Part shown: positions 24,053-36,800 of the stretch, piece by piece
Position numbering within the stretch: the stretch's first letter is position 1
How the letters are laid out: every line of letters begins with the position of its first letter
DNA from: Megaleporinus macrocephalus
Lineage: Eukaryota > Chordata > Actinopteri > Characiformes > Anostomidae
DNA: 64,000 bases
Reading direction: 5' to 3'
Assembly (NCBI GenBank): GCA_021613375.1
Contig: CM038703.1
Span: forward strand, 56,131,254 to 56,195,253
Translations under genes and position numbers: made by a program
The notes under the pieces: model-generated
What the model saw: the letters and a program-made list of their open reading frames with translations, nothing else
The model's database searches: none
What the model was told of the DNA's origin: nothing

Positions 24053-26325
24053 GATTACTCTGACTGATCACTGTTACTCTTATTATCCACGATTACTCTG
24101 ACTGTCCACTATTACTCTTATTATCCACGATTACTCTGACTGTCCACTGTTACTCTTATTATCCACGATTACTCTGACTGTCCACTGTTACTCTTATTAT
24201 CCACGATTACTCTGACTGATCACTGTTACTCTTATTATCCACGATTACTCTGACTGTCCACTGTTACACTTATTATCCACATTACTCCTGACTGTCACTA
24301 TTACATCTTATTTATCCACGATTACTCTGACTGTCCACTAATTACTCTTATTAATCCACTGATTACCTGGACTTCCACTGTTACTCTTATATCCACGATT
24401 ACTCTGACTGTCACTGTTACCTCTTATTATCCAGATTACACTGACTGTCCACATGTTTACTCTTATTATCCAGATTTACTCTGACTGTCAGTTTACTCTT
24501 ATGTATCCACATTACTCTGACTGATCACTGTTACCTAATTATCCACGATACTCTGACTGTCCACTGTTACTCTTATTATCCACGATTACTCTGACTGTCC
24601 ACTGTTACTCTTATTATCCACGATTACTCTGACTGTCCACTGTTACTCTTATTATCCACGATTACTCTGACTGTCCACTGTTACTCTTATTATCCACGAT
24701 TACTCTGACTGTCCACTGTTACTCTTATTATCCACGATTACACTGACTGTCCACTTGTTATACTCTTATTATCCACGATTAATCTGACAGACCAGTGTTA
24801 CTCTTTATCCATCGATAAACTCTGACTGTCCACTATTACTCTTATTATCCACGATTACTCTGACTGTCCACTGTTACTCTTATTATCCACGATTACTCTG
24901 ACTGTCCACTGTTACTCTTATTATCCACGATTACTCTGACTGTCCACTATTACTCTTATTATCCACGATTACTCTGACTGAATCACTGTTACTCTTATTA
25001 TCCACGATACACTGAACCAGACCACTGTTACTCTTATTATCCACGATACTCGACTGTCCACTATTACCTTATTATCCCACGATTACTCTGACTGCCACCT
25101 GTTACTCTTATTATCCACGATTAACTCTATTATCCACGATTACTCTTGACCTGATCCCTGTTACTCTATTATCCACATTACTCTGACTGTCCACTGTTTT
25201 ACTCTTATTATCCCACGATTACTCTGACTGTCCCCTGTTACTCTATTAATCCACGATACCTCTGACAGTCCAGATGATACTCATATGTATATCCACACGA
25301 TTACTCTGACTGATCACTGTTACTCTTATTATCCACGATTACTCTGACTGATCACTGTTACTCTTATTATCCACGATTACTCTGACTGATCACTATTACT
25401 CTTATTATCCACGATTACTCTGACTGTCCACTGTTACTCTTATTATCCACGATTACTCTGACTGTCCACTATTACTCTTATTATCCACGATTACTCCTGA
25501 CGTCCAGTGTTTACTCTTATTATCCACGATACTCCTGACTGTCCACTGATACTCCCATATATCCACGATTACTCTTGACTGACCCAGTGTTACTCTTATT
25601 ATCCACGATTACTCTGACTGTCCACTATTACTCTTTATATCCACGTAATACTCAGACTGTCCACTGATACACTATTATCCACGATTACTCTGACTGTCCA
25701 TTGTTACTCTTATTCTCCCACGATTACTCTGACTGTCCCACATGTTACTCTTATTATCCACGATTACCTACTGTCCACTATTACTCTTATTATCCAAGAT
25801 TACATCTGACTGTCCACTATTACTCTTATTATCGCACGATACTCTGACTGTCCACTGTTACTCTTATTATCCACGATTACTCTGACTGTCCACTGTTACT
25901 CTTATTATCCACGATTACTCTGACTGATCACTGTTACTCTTATTATCCACGATTACTGTCCACTATTCATCATACTGTCCATGACCACTCTTTTGGTCCA
26001 CGATTACTCTCACTGTGCATGATCACTCTTACTGTCCACTGTTACTCATACTGTCCATGATCACTCTTACTGTCCACTATCACATTTACTGTGCACTCTC
26101 TCTGCTACTGTCCACTATCACTCTTACGGTCCACTATTACTCTGACTGTCCACTATTACTCTTACTGTCCATGATCACTCTTACTGTCCACTATCACTCT
26201 TACTGACCCCGATCACTCTCACTGTGCACAGTCACTCTCCAAAATCACTCTTACTGTCCCTGATTACTCTTACTGTTCACAATTACGTTTACTGTCCTCA
26301 ATCACTCTTTGGGGGGTATATGACT
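24053..26325 (+). repeat. 38-bp array = dimer of a 19-bp unit, about 55 copies
   Basis: The dimer is GATTACTCTGACTGTCCAC joined to TGTTACTCTTATTATCCAC, 19+19 bp. Long parts are perfect, but about 24.28-24.55, 24.75-24.83, 25.0-25.3 and 25.5-25.8 kb carry scattered one- and two-base indels. From about 25.97 kb the unit changes to a simpler 19-bp CACTCTTACTGTCCA form, the type seen again at 33850-37330. Confidence 0.95.
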
Positions 26326-26750
26326 AATACTACACTAAGCATGTTTTAAGTACATAGTTTAGTAACTAAAACTTTATTGTACGAGCATGAGGAGTGTTTA
26401 GTTAATATACTTGAAGGTAATAACACACTGGGACTAAACAGATATGTGAAAGAAGAGCACTGATTAATAATTATGACAAATAAACATAACTTGTGTTGAA
26501 AGAGTGACAGAAATAACATGTGATGAATATACTCACTAAGTGTTAAGCGTTACTTTTTCACAGTAGTAGTGATTCAGTTTAAACTAGTAGAAACTGTTTC
26601 AGCAGACGTTTAGAGAACCTCTGTTTCAGACTAGAACGTCCAGCTCACAGTTTCTCAGACGCCACTGTTTGATTTTCTCAGTAAGTATTCACGGCTTTCT
26701 GCTCATGAATGAACTGTAACTTCTAAACCAAACAAAACAGCCTCAGTCCA
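26326..26750. other. unassigned A/T-rich spacer
   Basis: No gene or repeat recognised between two arrays. Confidence 0.4.
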
Positions 26751-26754
26751 AACA

Positions 26755-29700
26755 AGCTCTAACTGCCTCCATCTCCTCCACTCTGTTCCTCACTTACTGC
26801 CTCCTTCTCCTCCACTCTGTTCTTCACTTTCTACCTCCATCTCCTCCACGTCTGTTTCATCACATTCTATAACCATTCCTTCTCCTCCACACTTTCCACA
26901 CTTACTGCCTCCTCTCCTACCACCAACCCTATAAATCTCGCCATTCTCTGTTCCTCACTTACTGCCTTCCTATCTCCTCCACTCTGTTCCTCACTTACGC
27001 CATCCTTCCCTCCCACTCTGTTCCTCACTTATTGCCTCCATCTCCTCCACTCTGTCCTCAACTTACTGCTCCTTCTCACCACTACTGTCTTCCACTTCTA
27101 CCTCCATCTTCTCCTCCCACTCTGTTCTTCACTTTCTAACCTCCTTCTCCTCCACCACTGTTCCTCACTTAACTGCCTCCATCTCCTCCACACTGTTCCT
27201 CCACTTACTGCCTCCTCTCCTCCACTTCTGTTCCACACTTACTGCCTCCTTCTCCTCCACTCTGTTCCTCAATACTTACCTGACCTCCAACTCCTCCACT
27301 CTGTTTCCTCACATACTGCCTCCTTCTCCTCCATCTGTTCTTCACTTTCCTACCTCCATCTCCTCCCTCTGTTCTTCACTCTACTACCCTCCTTCTCCTC
27401 CACCTGGTACCTCCTTACTGGCCTCTTCTCCTCCCACTCTGTTCCTCACTTACTGCCTCCTTCTCCCTCCACTCTGTTCACACTTCTGCCTCCTCTCCTC
27501 CACTCTGTTTTTCCTCACTTACTGCCTCCATCCCTCCACTCTGTTTCCTCACTATACTGCCTCCTTATCCTCCACTCTTGTTCCTCACTTACTAACTCCA
27601 TCTCCTCCACCACTGTTCCAACTTACTGCCTCCGTTCTCCTCACACCTGTTCCTCACATACTGCCTCCTTCTCCTCCACTCTGTTCCCACTTTACTGCCT
27701 CCTTTCCCCTCCACACTGTTCCTCACTTACACCTCCATCTCCTCCACTCTGTTCCTCACTTACTACCTCCTACTTCTACTCCACTCGTTCTTCACTTTCT
27801 ACCTCCTTCTCCCTCCACTCTGGGGGTCCTCACTTACTGCTCCTTCTCCTCCACTCTGTTCCTCTTACTTGCCTCCTACTCCTCCACTCTGTTCTACACT
27901 TTCTACCTCCTACCTTCCCCACTCTGTTCTCACTTACTGCCTCCATCTCCTCCACTCAGTTCCTCACTTAACTGCCATCCATCTCCTCCACTCAGTTCCT
28001 CCACTTACTCACCTACCTTCTCCTCCACTCTGTTCTCACTTTCTAATCTACCTTCATTTCTCCTCCACTCTGTTCCTCACTACTGCCTCCTTCTCCTCCA
28101 CTCTGATTCCTCACTTACTGCCTCCTTCTCCTCCACTCTGTTCCTCACTTACGAACTGCCCTCCTTCTCCTCCACTCTGTTCCTCACTTACTGCCTCCTT
28201 CTCCTCCACTCTGTTCCTCACTTACTGCCTCCTTCTCCTCCACTCTGTTCCTCACTTACTGCCTCCTTCTCCTCCACTCTGTTCTTCACTTTCTACCTCC
28301 TTCTCCTCCACTCTGTTCCTCACTTACTGCCTCCTTCTCCTCCACTCTGTTCCTCACTTACTGCCTCCTTCTCCTCCACTCTGTTCTTCACTTTCTACCT
28401 CCTTCTCCTCCACTCTGTTCCTTCCACTTTACTGCCTCTTCACCTCCACTCTGTTCCTCACTAACTGGCCTCCTTCTTCTCCTCCACTCTGTTCCTCACT
28501 ACTGCCCTCCTTCCTCCTCCACTCGTTCCTCACTTACTACCTCCTTCTCCCTCAACACTGTTCCTCACTTACTACCTCCTTCTCACACCACTCTGTTCCT
28601 CACTTACCTGCCTCCTTCTCCTCCACTCTGTTCCTCACTTACTACTCCTTCCCTCCACTCTGTTCCTCACATACTGCCGTCCCCATCTCCTCCACTCAGT
28701 TCCTCACTTACTCTGCCTCCATCTCCTCCACTCTGTTCCTCACTTACTACCTCCTTCTCCTCCACTCTGTTCTTCACTTTCTACCTCCTTCTCCTCCACT
28801 CTGTTCCTCACTTACTGCCTCCTTCTCCTCCACTCTGTTCTTCACTTTCTAATCCTCCTTCTCCTCACTCTGTTCCTCACTTACAGCCTCCATCCTCCTT
28901 CCACACGGTATTTCTCACTTACTACCCTCCAGCTCCTCCACCCTCTGTTTCTCACTTACTGCCCTCCTTCTCCTCCACTCTGTTCCTCACTTACTGCCTC
29001 CTTCTCCTCCACACTGTTCTTCACTTACCACTCCTTCTCCTCCACTTCTGTTCCCTCACTTACTACCTCCTTCCCTCCACTCAGTTCCTCACTTACTGCC
29101 TCCTTCTCCTCCACTCTGTTCCTCACTTAACTGCCTCCTTCTCACCACTCTGTTCCTCACTTACTGGCCTCCTTCTCCTCCACTCTGTTCTCACTTACTG
29201 CCCTCCTTCACCTCCACCTCCGTTCCCCACTCACTGCCTCCTTCTCCTCCACTCTGTCCTCACTTACTGCCATCCTTCTCCTCCACTCTGTTTTCCTCAC
29301 TTACTGCCTCCTTCTCCTCCACTTGATCTCACATACTACCATCCTTCTCCTCCACCTGTTCCTCACTTACAACCCTCCTTCTCCTCCACTCTGTTCCTCA
29401 CTTACTGCCTCCTTCTCCTCCACTCTGTTCCTCACTTACTGCCCATCCTTCTCCTCCACTCTGTTCCCTCACTATACTACATCCTTCTCCTCCACTCAGG
29501 TTCCTCACTTACTCCACCTTCTCTCCACTCTGTTCCTCACTTACTGCCTCCATCTCCTCCACTCTGTTCTTCACTTACTGCCTCCTTCTCCTCCACTCTG
29601 TTCCTCACTACTGCCTCCTTCTCCTCCACTCAGTCTTCCACTTACAGCCTCCTTCCTCCTCCACGTCTGTTCTTCCACTTACTGCCTCCTTCTCCTCCAC

Positions 29701-29830
29701 TCTGTTTCCTCACTTTACTGCTCCATCTTCCCCACTCTGTTCCTCACTTACTGCCTCCTTCTCCTCCACTCTGTTCTTCACTTACTGCCTCCTTCTCCTC
29801 CACTCTGTTCCTCACTTACTGCCTCCTTCT
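26755..29830 (+). repeat. 34-bp pyrimidine-rich array, about 90 copies
   Basis: The unit is CTCCTCCACTCTGTTCCTCA followed by CTTACTGCCTCCTT. Clean at 28.1-28.4 kb, elsewhere full of small indels. The 327-codon and 198-codon plus frames are survivors of frame drift through the array, not genes. Confidence 0.95.
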
Positions 29831-30006
29831 GGATTTGCAACCTCATCAGATTGCATCAAGTGACTGAGAACATCCTATTCCAACCCTTTTCTTTGTTACA
29901 AGATGACATAATTCCGTAACTCAGTCCTCCTGCTGTTATTAGAAGCTGTGCTAGAGGAACTAAAAGAGACAGTAAAACAGACACATTCATTTGAATCTGT
30001 GCAGAT
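29831..30006. other. short single-copy spacer
   Basis: 176 bp between the 34-bp array and the G tract. No feature recognised. Confidence 0.4.
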
Positions 30007-30042
<36 letters not shown>

Positions 30043-30074
30043 CGGTGGGGGGGTGGGGGGGGGGGGGGGGGGGG

Positions 30075-30105
<31 letters not shown>

Positions 30106-30106
30106 T

Positions 30107-30201
<95 letters not shown>

Positions 30202-30229
30202 CGGGGGGGGGGGGGGGGGGGGGGGGGGG
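30007..30229 (+). repeat. 223-base near-pure G tract
   Basis: Essentially only G with eight single-base C, T or A interruptions. It would form stacked quadruplexes if real. It sits beside indel-rich sequence, so a sequencing or consensus artefact is a serious alternative. The Gly- or Pro-only frames are meaningless. Confidence 0.9.
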
Positions 30230-30500
30230 TCATTTTCCTCCCCTTTTTTTTCCCTCCCCTATATTAATCTCCCTCTATCCTATCCTTTCCCCATCCTGGA
30301 GAGAAGCCTTCATATCAGTTATTTCAAAAAATACCAATAATAAGATGAACTTTGAATGATATGGTCCAGTTAGTGCCCTGAATACAGACTACAAATAAAA
30401 TAAATCTGTATTGACTAAAAGGATGGAGGAGGTTACGCTTCTCTTGATTAATGAAGATCAGATGGGTTTCATAAAAAAATAGGCTCAAGAAAACATAAGC
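30230..30500. other. pyrimidine-rich then mixed sequence
   Basis: A T/C-rich patch follows the G tract (30230-30300), then unassigned sequence up to the retrotransposon fragment. Confidence 0.4.
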
Positions 30501-31310
30501 CGAGCTCAGGTACCCTGTACATCCTCTGCCGGACCGAGTTGGAGCTTTTAAGGAGATGGAGTGCTCCACTTCTGCCGTGACCCCAGGCCTCTCCTGGAAC
30601 AGCTCGGCCAGGATGACTGCTGCCAGCTCTTTCTGCTTCTTCAGGGGAAGATAGGATAGGTTCAGAGATGCTGACATCTGCTGGCTTGGGAAGAACTGCT
30701 CAGGACTGTCCACTTCCACCTCCATGGTTTGTACGAAGAACTGTAAGCCGGGCATTGCCTCCTTTTAAGTCCAGTCCTTCAACAGATTGACATGGCTTGT
30801 TTCCTCTGCCCATTTTCCAAAGAACTGTGAATAGTCCTAGCCATCGGGCCAACAGTTTTTCCTCTATTGTCAGTAGTAGCAAAAGCACCTTCTGCCCTGG
30901 CTGAAAAGTCCTTTACCTGGCTGTTACCTTGTCATAACAGTTTTTCTGTCTACATTGCGCTTGTCCCAGGTTCTCCCTGACCAACTCGACATTTCCTCTA
31001 ATCCTGTCCCTCATTTTTAGAACAGGGGAGAGAATAGGGGACCTCTAACATGGTGTCCAAAAGAAGTTCAAAAGGCAAATACCCAGTTGACACTGGGGGT
31101 ACCTCACGGAAGTCAAACAGCAAATAAGACAGTAGTCACAGTCTTTGTCAATGGCAGCCACAAACTTCCAGAGCATGCCCTTTAAGGTCTGATTGTACCA
31201 CTAGAGCAGGCCATCAGTCTATGGGTGGTATGGTGTAGTCCTTATTCCCTTCATCCCCAGAAAACAGTGAGCCTGGCTAAGAGTGTTTGATAGAAAGGCA
31301 GTCCCCTATT
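30500..31310 (-). mobile_element. decayed Ty3/gypsy pol fragment: integrase C-terminus, then pre-RT linker
   Basis: Reading the minus strand from about 31290, broken frames resemble the end of a Ty3/gypsy integrase. There is a Tyr-(x)-Pro-Pro patch, then a Leu-Lys-Gly-Met-Leu stretch (about 31190), then a Phe-Gln-Pro-Gly-Gln-Lys-Val-Leu patch and a Leu-Ala-Arg-Trp patch (about 30900-30830). Next comes a segment with LFQERPGVTAEVEHSI (about 30600-30550), typical of the stretch just before reverse transcriptase. Integrase lying upstream of the RT region is the order of Gmr1-type elements. Several stops and frameshifts, no LTRs seen: a dead fragment. Family placement rests on recall. Confidence 0.55.
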
Positions 31311-31765
31311 CAGTACCTATACCCAGGCAAACAACTGAAACAAGGCCCCTGCCACTAACTGTGCTGTAATCTTCTGGTAAAAGGCACCGCCATCACTGGG
31401 AGTGGCTGTAGAGGGAATAAACCCCTCTTTTTTACTAGTTAGCTGGAACTCCCTCTACCTGGACAGCTTTGCCATAAGCTGCCTGCAATTATGTATCCTG
31501 TTTCTGCAGCTGCTCTATCTGAGAGGGTCCTGCCTCTCCTGCTGCTGCCCCTGGCCTCCTGGCACCCTCCACCTGCTGTATTTTCATTAAGGTAATAGCT
31601 GCCAGACCTCAGAATCCAACCCTCTCCCTACAAATTTTTCCTTTTTTCAGTGGCTTTATCCTGGAACTGGGTAAAAGGCCACCTGGATGACAGCTTGCCT
31701 GCAACCAACTCAGGAAAGACTAAACATCTTTTTTTTCCTAATAACACAGGATGACCCAAGCAGTT
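31311..31765. other. probable further remains of the Ty3/gypsy element, unassigned
   Basis: Continuous with the fragment to its left and of similar composition, but no clear domain could be read. Confidence 0.3.
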
Positions 31766-33070
31766 GACCACCATCTTGAGTAGAAGGACATCTGGTGGGG
31801 ATGGTATATCTCAAGTAGAAGGACATGATGGATCCGATGGTAATTTGTGAGCAGAAGTATGTTGAGGAGTTAAAGGTAGTTCTTGAGTAGAAACATGTTT
31901 GGTGGACTAGGCTACTCTTAAATAAAAGGATCTTTGGAGGAGAAGGTTGTTCTTGAGTAGAAGGGCATCCACAGGAGATGGCAGGTTTTGTGTAGGCGGG
32001 TGTCTGAAGGAGAATGTAATTCTTGAATAGAGAGCCATCTATAGGTGAAGGTAATTCTTGAGCAGATTGTCATCTGGAGGAAAAGGTAGTTCTTGAGTAG
32101 AAGGGCATCCACAGGAGATGGCAGGTTTTGTGTAGGCGGGTGTCTGAAGGAGAATGTAAATACTTAAATAAGAGAGTCCACCAGGAGAAGCCATCTATAG
32201 GTGAAGGTAATTCTTGAGCAGATTGTCATCTGGAGGAAAAGGTAGTTCTTGAGTAGAAGGGCATCTGCAGGAGATGGTAGTTCTTGAGTAGAAGGACATT
32301 GCAAGGAGTAGGTAGTTCCTCAGTAGAAGGACGTCTTTTAGAATTTAGACACTAAAATTAGCCACATGTGTTATTTTTTGCGGAATTTGACCTCCGCATT
32401 TAACCCATCCGTGCAGTGAAACACCCACATATACACACTCTAGTGAACAGTGAGCACACGAGCCTGCAGCGAGGGCAGCCCTAATCCATGCCCCTGGGAC
32501 AGACAGTTGGGTTAGGTGCCTTGCTCAAGGGCACCTCAGTCATGGCCTGGGGGATCCCGGGGATCAAACCAGCGACCTTCCGGTCACAAGACCGGATCCC
32601 TATTCTTCAGGCCACGATTCATGTCTTGAGAAGAAAGTAATTCGTGAGCAAAAGGACATCTATAGAAGAGAGTAATTTGTGTGCAAAAGAATGTCTGGAA
32701 GTGAAGATAGTTGTTCAGCAGAAGGACATCTGGATCAAGTAAGTAATTCCTGAACAGATGGATGTATGCAGGACAAGGTCGTTCTTGAGTAGAATATTCT
32801 TTTGAAAAGATGGTCCTCGGCAGATGGACATATGGAGGAGAAGGTCATCCTTGGGCAGAAGGATGTCTGGAGGAGAAAGGTTTTTCAGTAGAAGGGAATC
32901 TGTTGTAGGAGGTAGTTCTTGAGTGAAAGGACTTTGGTGGAGAAAGTAGTTCTAAAGTAGACCAGCATCTGAAGTTTGTTAAAAAAACAGTATAATTTTT
33001 GAGTAGAAGGACATCTAGAGGAGAAGATCTGGAGTAGGTAATCTGGAAAAGAGAATATACAGTACGTTGC
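31766..33070 (-). repeat. degenerate ~39-bp minisatellite, interrupted by a SINE
   Basis: Variants of GTAGTTCTTGAGTAGAAGGA followed by CATCTGGAGGAGAAG recur at about 39-bp spacing on both sides of the SINE at 32335-32630. A block beginning GGGCATCCACAGGAGATGGC occurs at about 31965 and again at 32103, so a later duplication of about 138 bp took place. High divergence between units implies an old array. Confidence 0.8.
32335..32630 (-). mobile_element. SINE inserted in the minisatellite (minus strand)
   Basis: The reverse complement begins near 32630 with a tRNA-like head: box-A-like TGGCCTGAAGAATAGG and box-B-like GGTTTGATCCC. This is followed by the central block TGCCCTTGAGCAAGGCACC and a 3' part with GTATATGTGGGTGTTTCACTG and GGATGGGTTAAATGC. 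It is the same family as the element at 9113-9480 but more complete. A possible short target duplication (ATGTCTT/ACGTCTT) flanks it. Confidence 0.8.
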
Positions 33071-33294
33071 CAAACTATCTATTACTCAGAGCACAAGTAA
33101 CCATCTCTGTGTTTCTCTCCTTAAGCTCAAGAACTTCCCATCCTGCGATCTGATGCTGCTCCTTCATCTGCTATGACCAGTTGCCCTTCATGGAGCTTCA
33201 TGCTGTCCAGTGCTTTGTGAAAAACTCTCCTGCATGATCCACTGACACCTCCAAAGATTCAATATGCTCATTTAATCAATTAGGTTTTGTTCTT
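33071..33294. other. short spacer
   Basis: No feature recognised. Confidence 0.3.
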
Positions 33295-33456
33295 CTGGTG
33301 TGGACCAAAGGAGTCTGGTTCTTCTTAAGGTTCTTCCTCTAGATCTGATAGTTTGCCTGCCACTGATGCCCCTGGCGATGCTCATGTCAGGCTTGGACCC
33401 AGATTTTTCTGTAAAGCAGCTTTGTGTTGTGAAAGGTGTATATAAATAAGTGAAGA
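33295..33456 (+). mobile_element. interspersed teleost repeat, 3' portion, copy 1
   Basis: GGTTCTTCCTCTAG, then CCACTGATGCCCCTGGCGATG, then TTTTTCTGTAAAGCAGCTTT and GTATATAAATAA. The same order of words occurs at 40825-41100. I recall it as the common fish SINE/LINE-tail sequence ending in a tataaataa-type word. Confidence 0.55.
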
Positions 33457-33845
33457 TAAAATCTTGACCACTGGCTTGTTCTGGTAGGCTGTTAGAGGGC
33501 GGCTGGTTGAGATGGTCAGCAATGGTCAGAGGAGTAATAGTGTTACACAGTACACCAGTAACACTTTCTTCACTTAAATTTCACTTGCTCGTCCTCTTCA
33601 CACGAATCCTTAACCGTGCCATGTCCTGAGTGCCTAGCGCTTCATCATCAGGAGACAGCTGTGACTTTTTCTTCAGTAAACTTTACACATTCATCTATGA
33701 AGGCTTTGTTCACCCTGACAGCATGGATTTATACATAAGAGAGACAGAACCACTCTGTCACTCACAGAGCCTGAAAACAAGTCAGAGACACACCCATCAT
33801 TCCTTCCAGCGCTGTGTGCAGCACTGTGAAAACATCTCACTCTGC
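33457..33845. other. single-copy spacer before the 19-bp array
   Basis: Includes a short plus-strand open frame (33630 onward) that runs into the array and is not supported as a gene. Confidence 0.35.
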
Positions 33846-33849
33846 AAGA

Positions 33850-36800
33850 GTACTGCCCACAATCACTCTTACTGCCCACAATCACACTTACTGCCCACAA
33901 TCACACTTACTGCCCACAATCACACTTACTGTCTATGATCAGACTTACTGTCCACAATCACTCTTACTGTCTATGATCAGACTTACTGTGCACAATCACT
34001 CTTACTGCCCACAATCACACTTACTGTCCACAATCACTCTTACTGCCCACAATCACACTTACTGTCCACAATCACCCTTACTGTCCACAATCACTCTTAC
34101 TGCACCACAATCAACACTTACTGTCCTATGATCAACTACTGCCTCAAATCACACTTACTGTCTATGATCAGACTTACTGTCTATGATCAGACTTACTGCC
34201 CACAATCACACTTACTGTCTATGATCAGACTTACTGTCTATGATCAGACTTACTGCCCACAATCACACTTACTGCCCACAATCACACTTACTGTCCACAA
34301 TCACACTTACTGTGCACAATCACTCTTACTGCCCACAATCACACTTACTGTCCACAATCACTCTTACTGCCCACAATCACACTTACTGTCCACAATCACA
34401 CTTACTGTCCACAATCACTCTTACTGCCCACAATCACACTTACTGTCTATGATCAGACTTACTGCCCACAATCACACTTACTGTCTATGATCAGACTTAC
34501 TGTCTATGATCAGACTTACTGCCCACAATCACACTTACTGTCTATGATCAGACTTACTTCAATTGATCAGACAACAGCCCACAATCACAACTTACAGCCC
34601 GCAATCACTACTTACTGCCCCAATCACACTTACTGTCCCACAAATCACACTTACTGTCCACATCACTCTTACCAAGCCTCACAATCACACTTACTGTCTA
34701 TGATCAACTTAACTGCCACACTCATCACATAACTGTCTATGATCATACTTACTGTCACATCACTCATACTGCCCGACAATCAACAACTTACTGTCACATC
34801 ACACTTACTGTCCACAATCACTCTTACTGCCCACAATCACCACTTACAGTCATCGATCACAGAACTACCTGTCCCACAATCACTCTTACTGCCCACAATC
34901 ACACTTACTGTCCACAATCACTCTTACTGCCCGCAATCACTCTTACTGTCCAAAATCACCCTTACTGCCCACAATCACACTTACTGTCCACAATCACTCT
35001 TACTGTCCACAATCACTCTTACTGCCCACAATCACACTTACTGTTCACAATCACTCTTATACGCCCACAATCCACTTACTTCCACAATCACTCTTACTGG
35101 CCCACAATCCACACTTACTGCCCACAATACACTCTTTACGCCCACAATCACACTACTGTCCACAATCACTCTTACTGCCCACGAACCACACTTACTGCCA
35201 CAACCACAATCACACTTACTGGTCGCACAATCACTCTTACCTGCCCACAATCACTCTACTGCCCACCAAGCACACTAAACTGTCCACAATCACTCTTACT
35301 GCCCACAATCACACTTACTGTCCACAATCACCCTTACTGTCCACAATCACTCTTACTGCCCACAATCACACTTACTGTCCACAATCACTCTTACTGCCCA
35401 CAATCACACTTACTGTCTATGATCAGACTTACTGTCCACAATCACTCTTACTGCCCACAATCACACTTACTGTCCACAATCACTCTTACTGTCCACAATC
35501 ACCCTTACTGTCCACAATCACTCTTACTGTCCAAAATCACCCTTACTGTCCACTATTACTCTTACTGTCCAAAATCACCCTTACTGTCCACAATCACCCT
35601 TACTGTCCACAATCACACTTACTGTTCACAATCACTCTTACTAACCCACATACACACTACTGTCTATGACAACTTACTGTCCCACAATCACTCTACTGCC
35701 CACAATCACACTTATCTGACCCACAACACTCTTAACTGCCCAATCACCTTACTGCCCACAATCACACTTACTGTCACAATCACTCTTACTGCCCACAATC
35801 ACACTTACTGTCTATGATCAGAACTTTACTGGTCCACAATCACCCTTACTGTCCACAATCACTCTTACTGTCCAAAATCACCCTTACTGTCCACAATCAC
35901 TCTTACTGTCCAAAATCACCCTTACTGCCCACAATCACACTTACTGTTCACAATCACTCTTACTACCCACAATCACACTTACTGTCTATGATCAGACTTA
36001 CTGTCCAAAATCACCCTTACTGTCCACTATTACTCTTACTGTCCAAAATCACCCTTACTGTCCACAATCACCCTTACTGTCCACAATCACTCTTACTGCC
36101 CACAATCACTCTTACTGTCCAAAATCACCCTTACTGTCCACAATCACCCTTACTGTCCACAATCACTCTTACTGTCCAAAATCACCCTTACTGTCCACTA
36201 TTACTCTTACTGTCCAAAATCACTCTTACTGCCCACAATCACACTTACTGTCCACAATCACTCTTACTGCCCACAATCACTCTTACTGCCCACAATCACA
36301 CTTACTGTCCACAATCACTCTTACTGCCCACAATCACACTTACTGTCTATGATCAGACTTACTGTCCACAATCACCCTTACTGTCCACAATCACTCTTAC
36401 TGTCCAAAATCACCCTTACTGTCCACAATCACTCTTACTGTCCAAAATCACCCTTCCTGCCCACAATCACACTTACTGTCCACAATCACTCTTACTGTCC
36501 AAAATCACCCTTACTGTCCACAATCACCCTTACTGTCCACAATCACTCTTACTGTCCAAAATCACCCTTACTGTCCACTATTACTCTTACTGTCCAAAAT
36601 CACCCTTACTGTCCACAATCACCCTTACTGTCCACAATCACTCTTACTGTCCACAATCACTCTTACTGTCCAATATCACCCTTACTGTCCACAATCACAC
36701 TTACTGTCCACAATCACTCTTACTGTCCAAAATCACCTTACTGTCCACAATCACACTTACTGTCCACAATCACCCTTACTATCCACAATAACTCTTACTG

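Noticed and set aside
22999..24071. ORFs of 354 and 340 codons
   Set aside because: They cross the run of N.
27869..29919. Plus-strand ORFs of 327 and 198 codons
   Set aside because: They run through the 34-bp array with frame drift from indels; no independent sequence.
29856..30359. Poly-Gly and poly-Pro ORFs
   Set aside because: Translation of the G tract.
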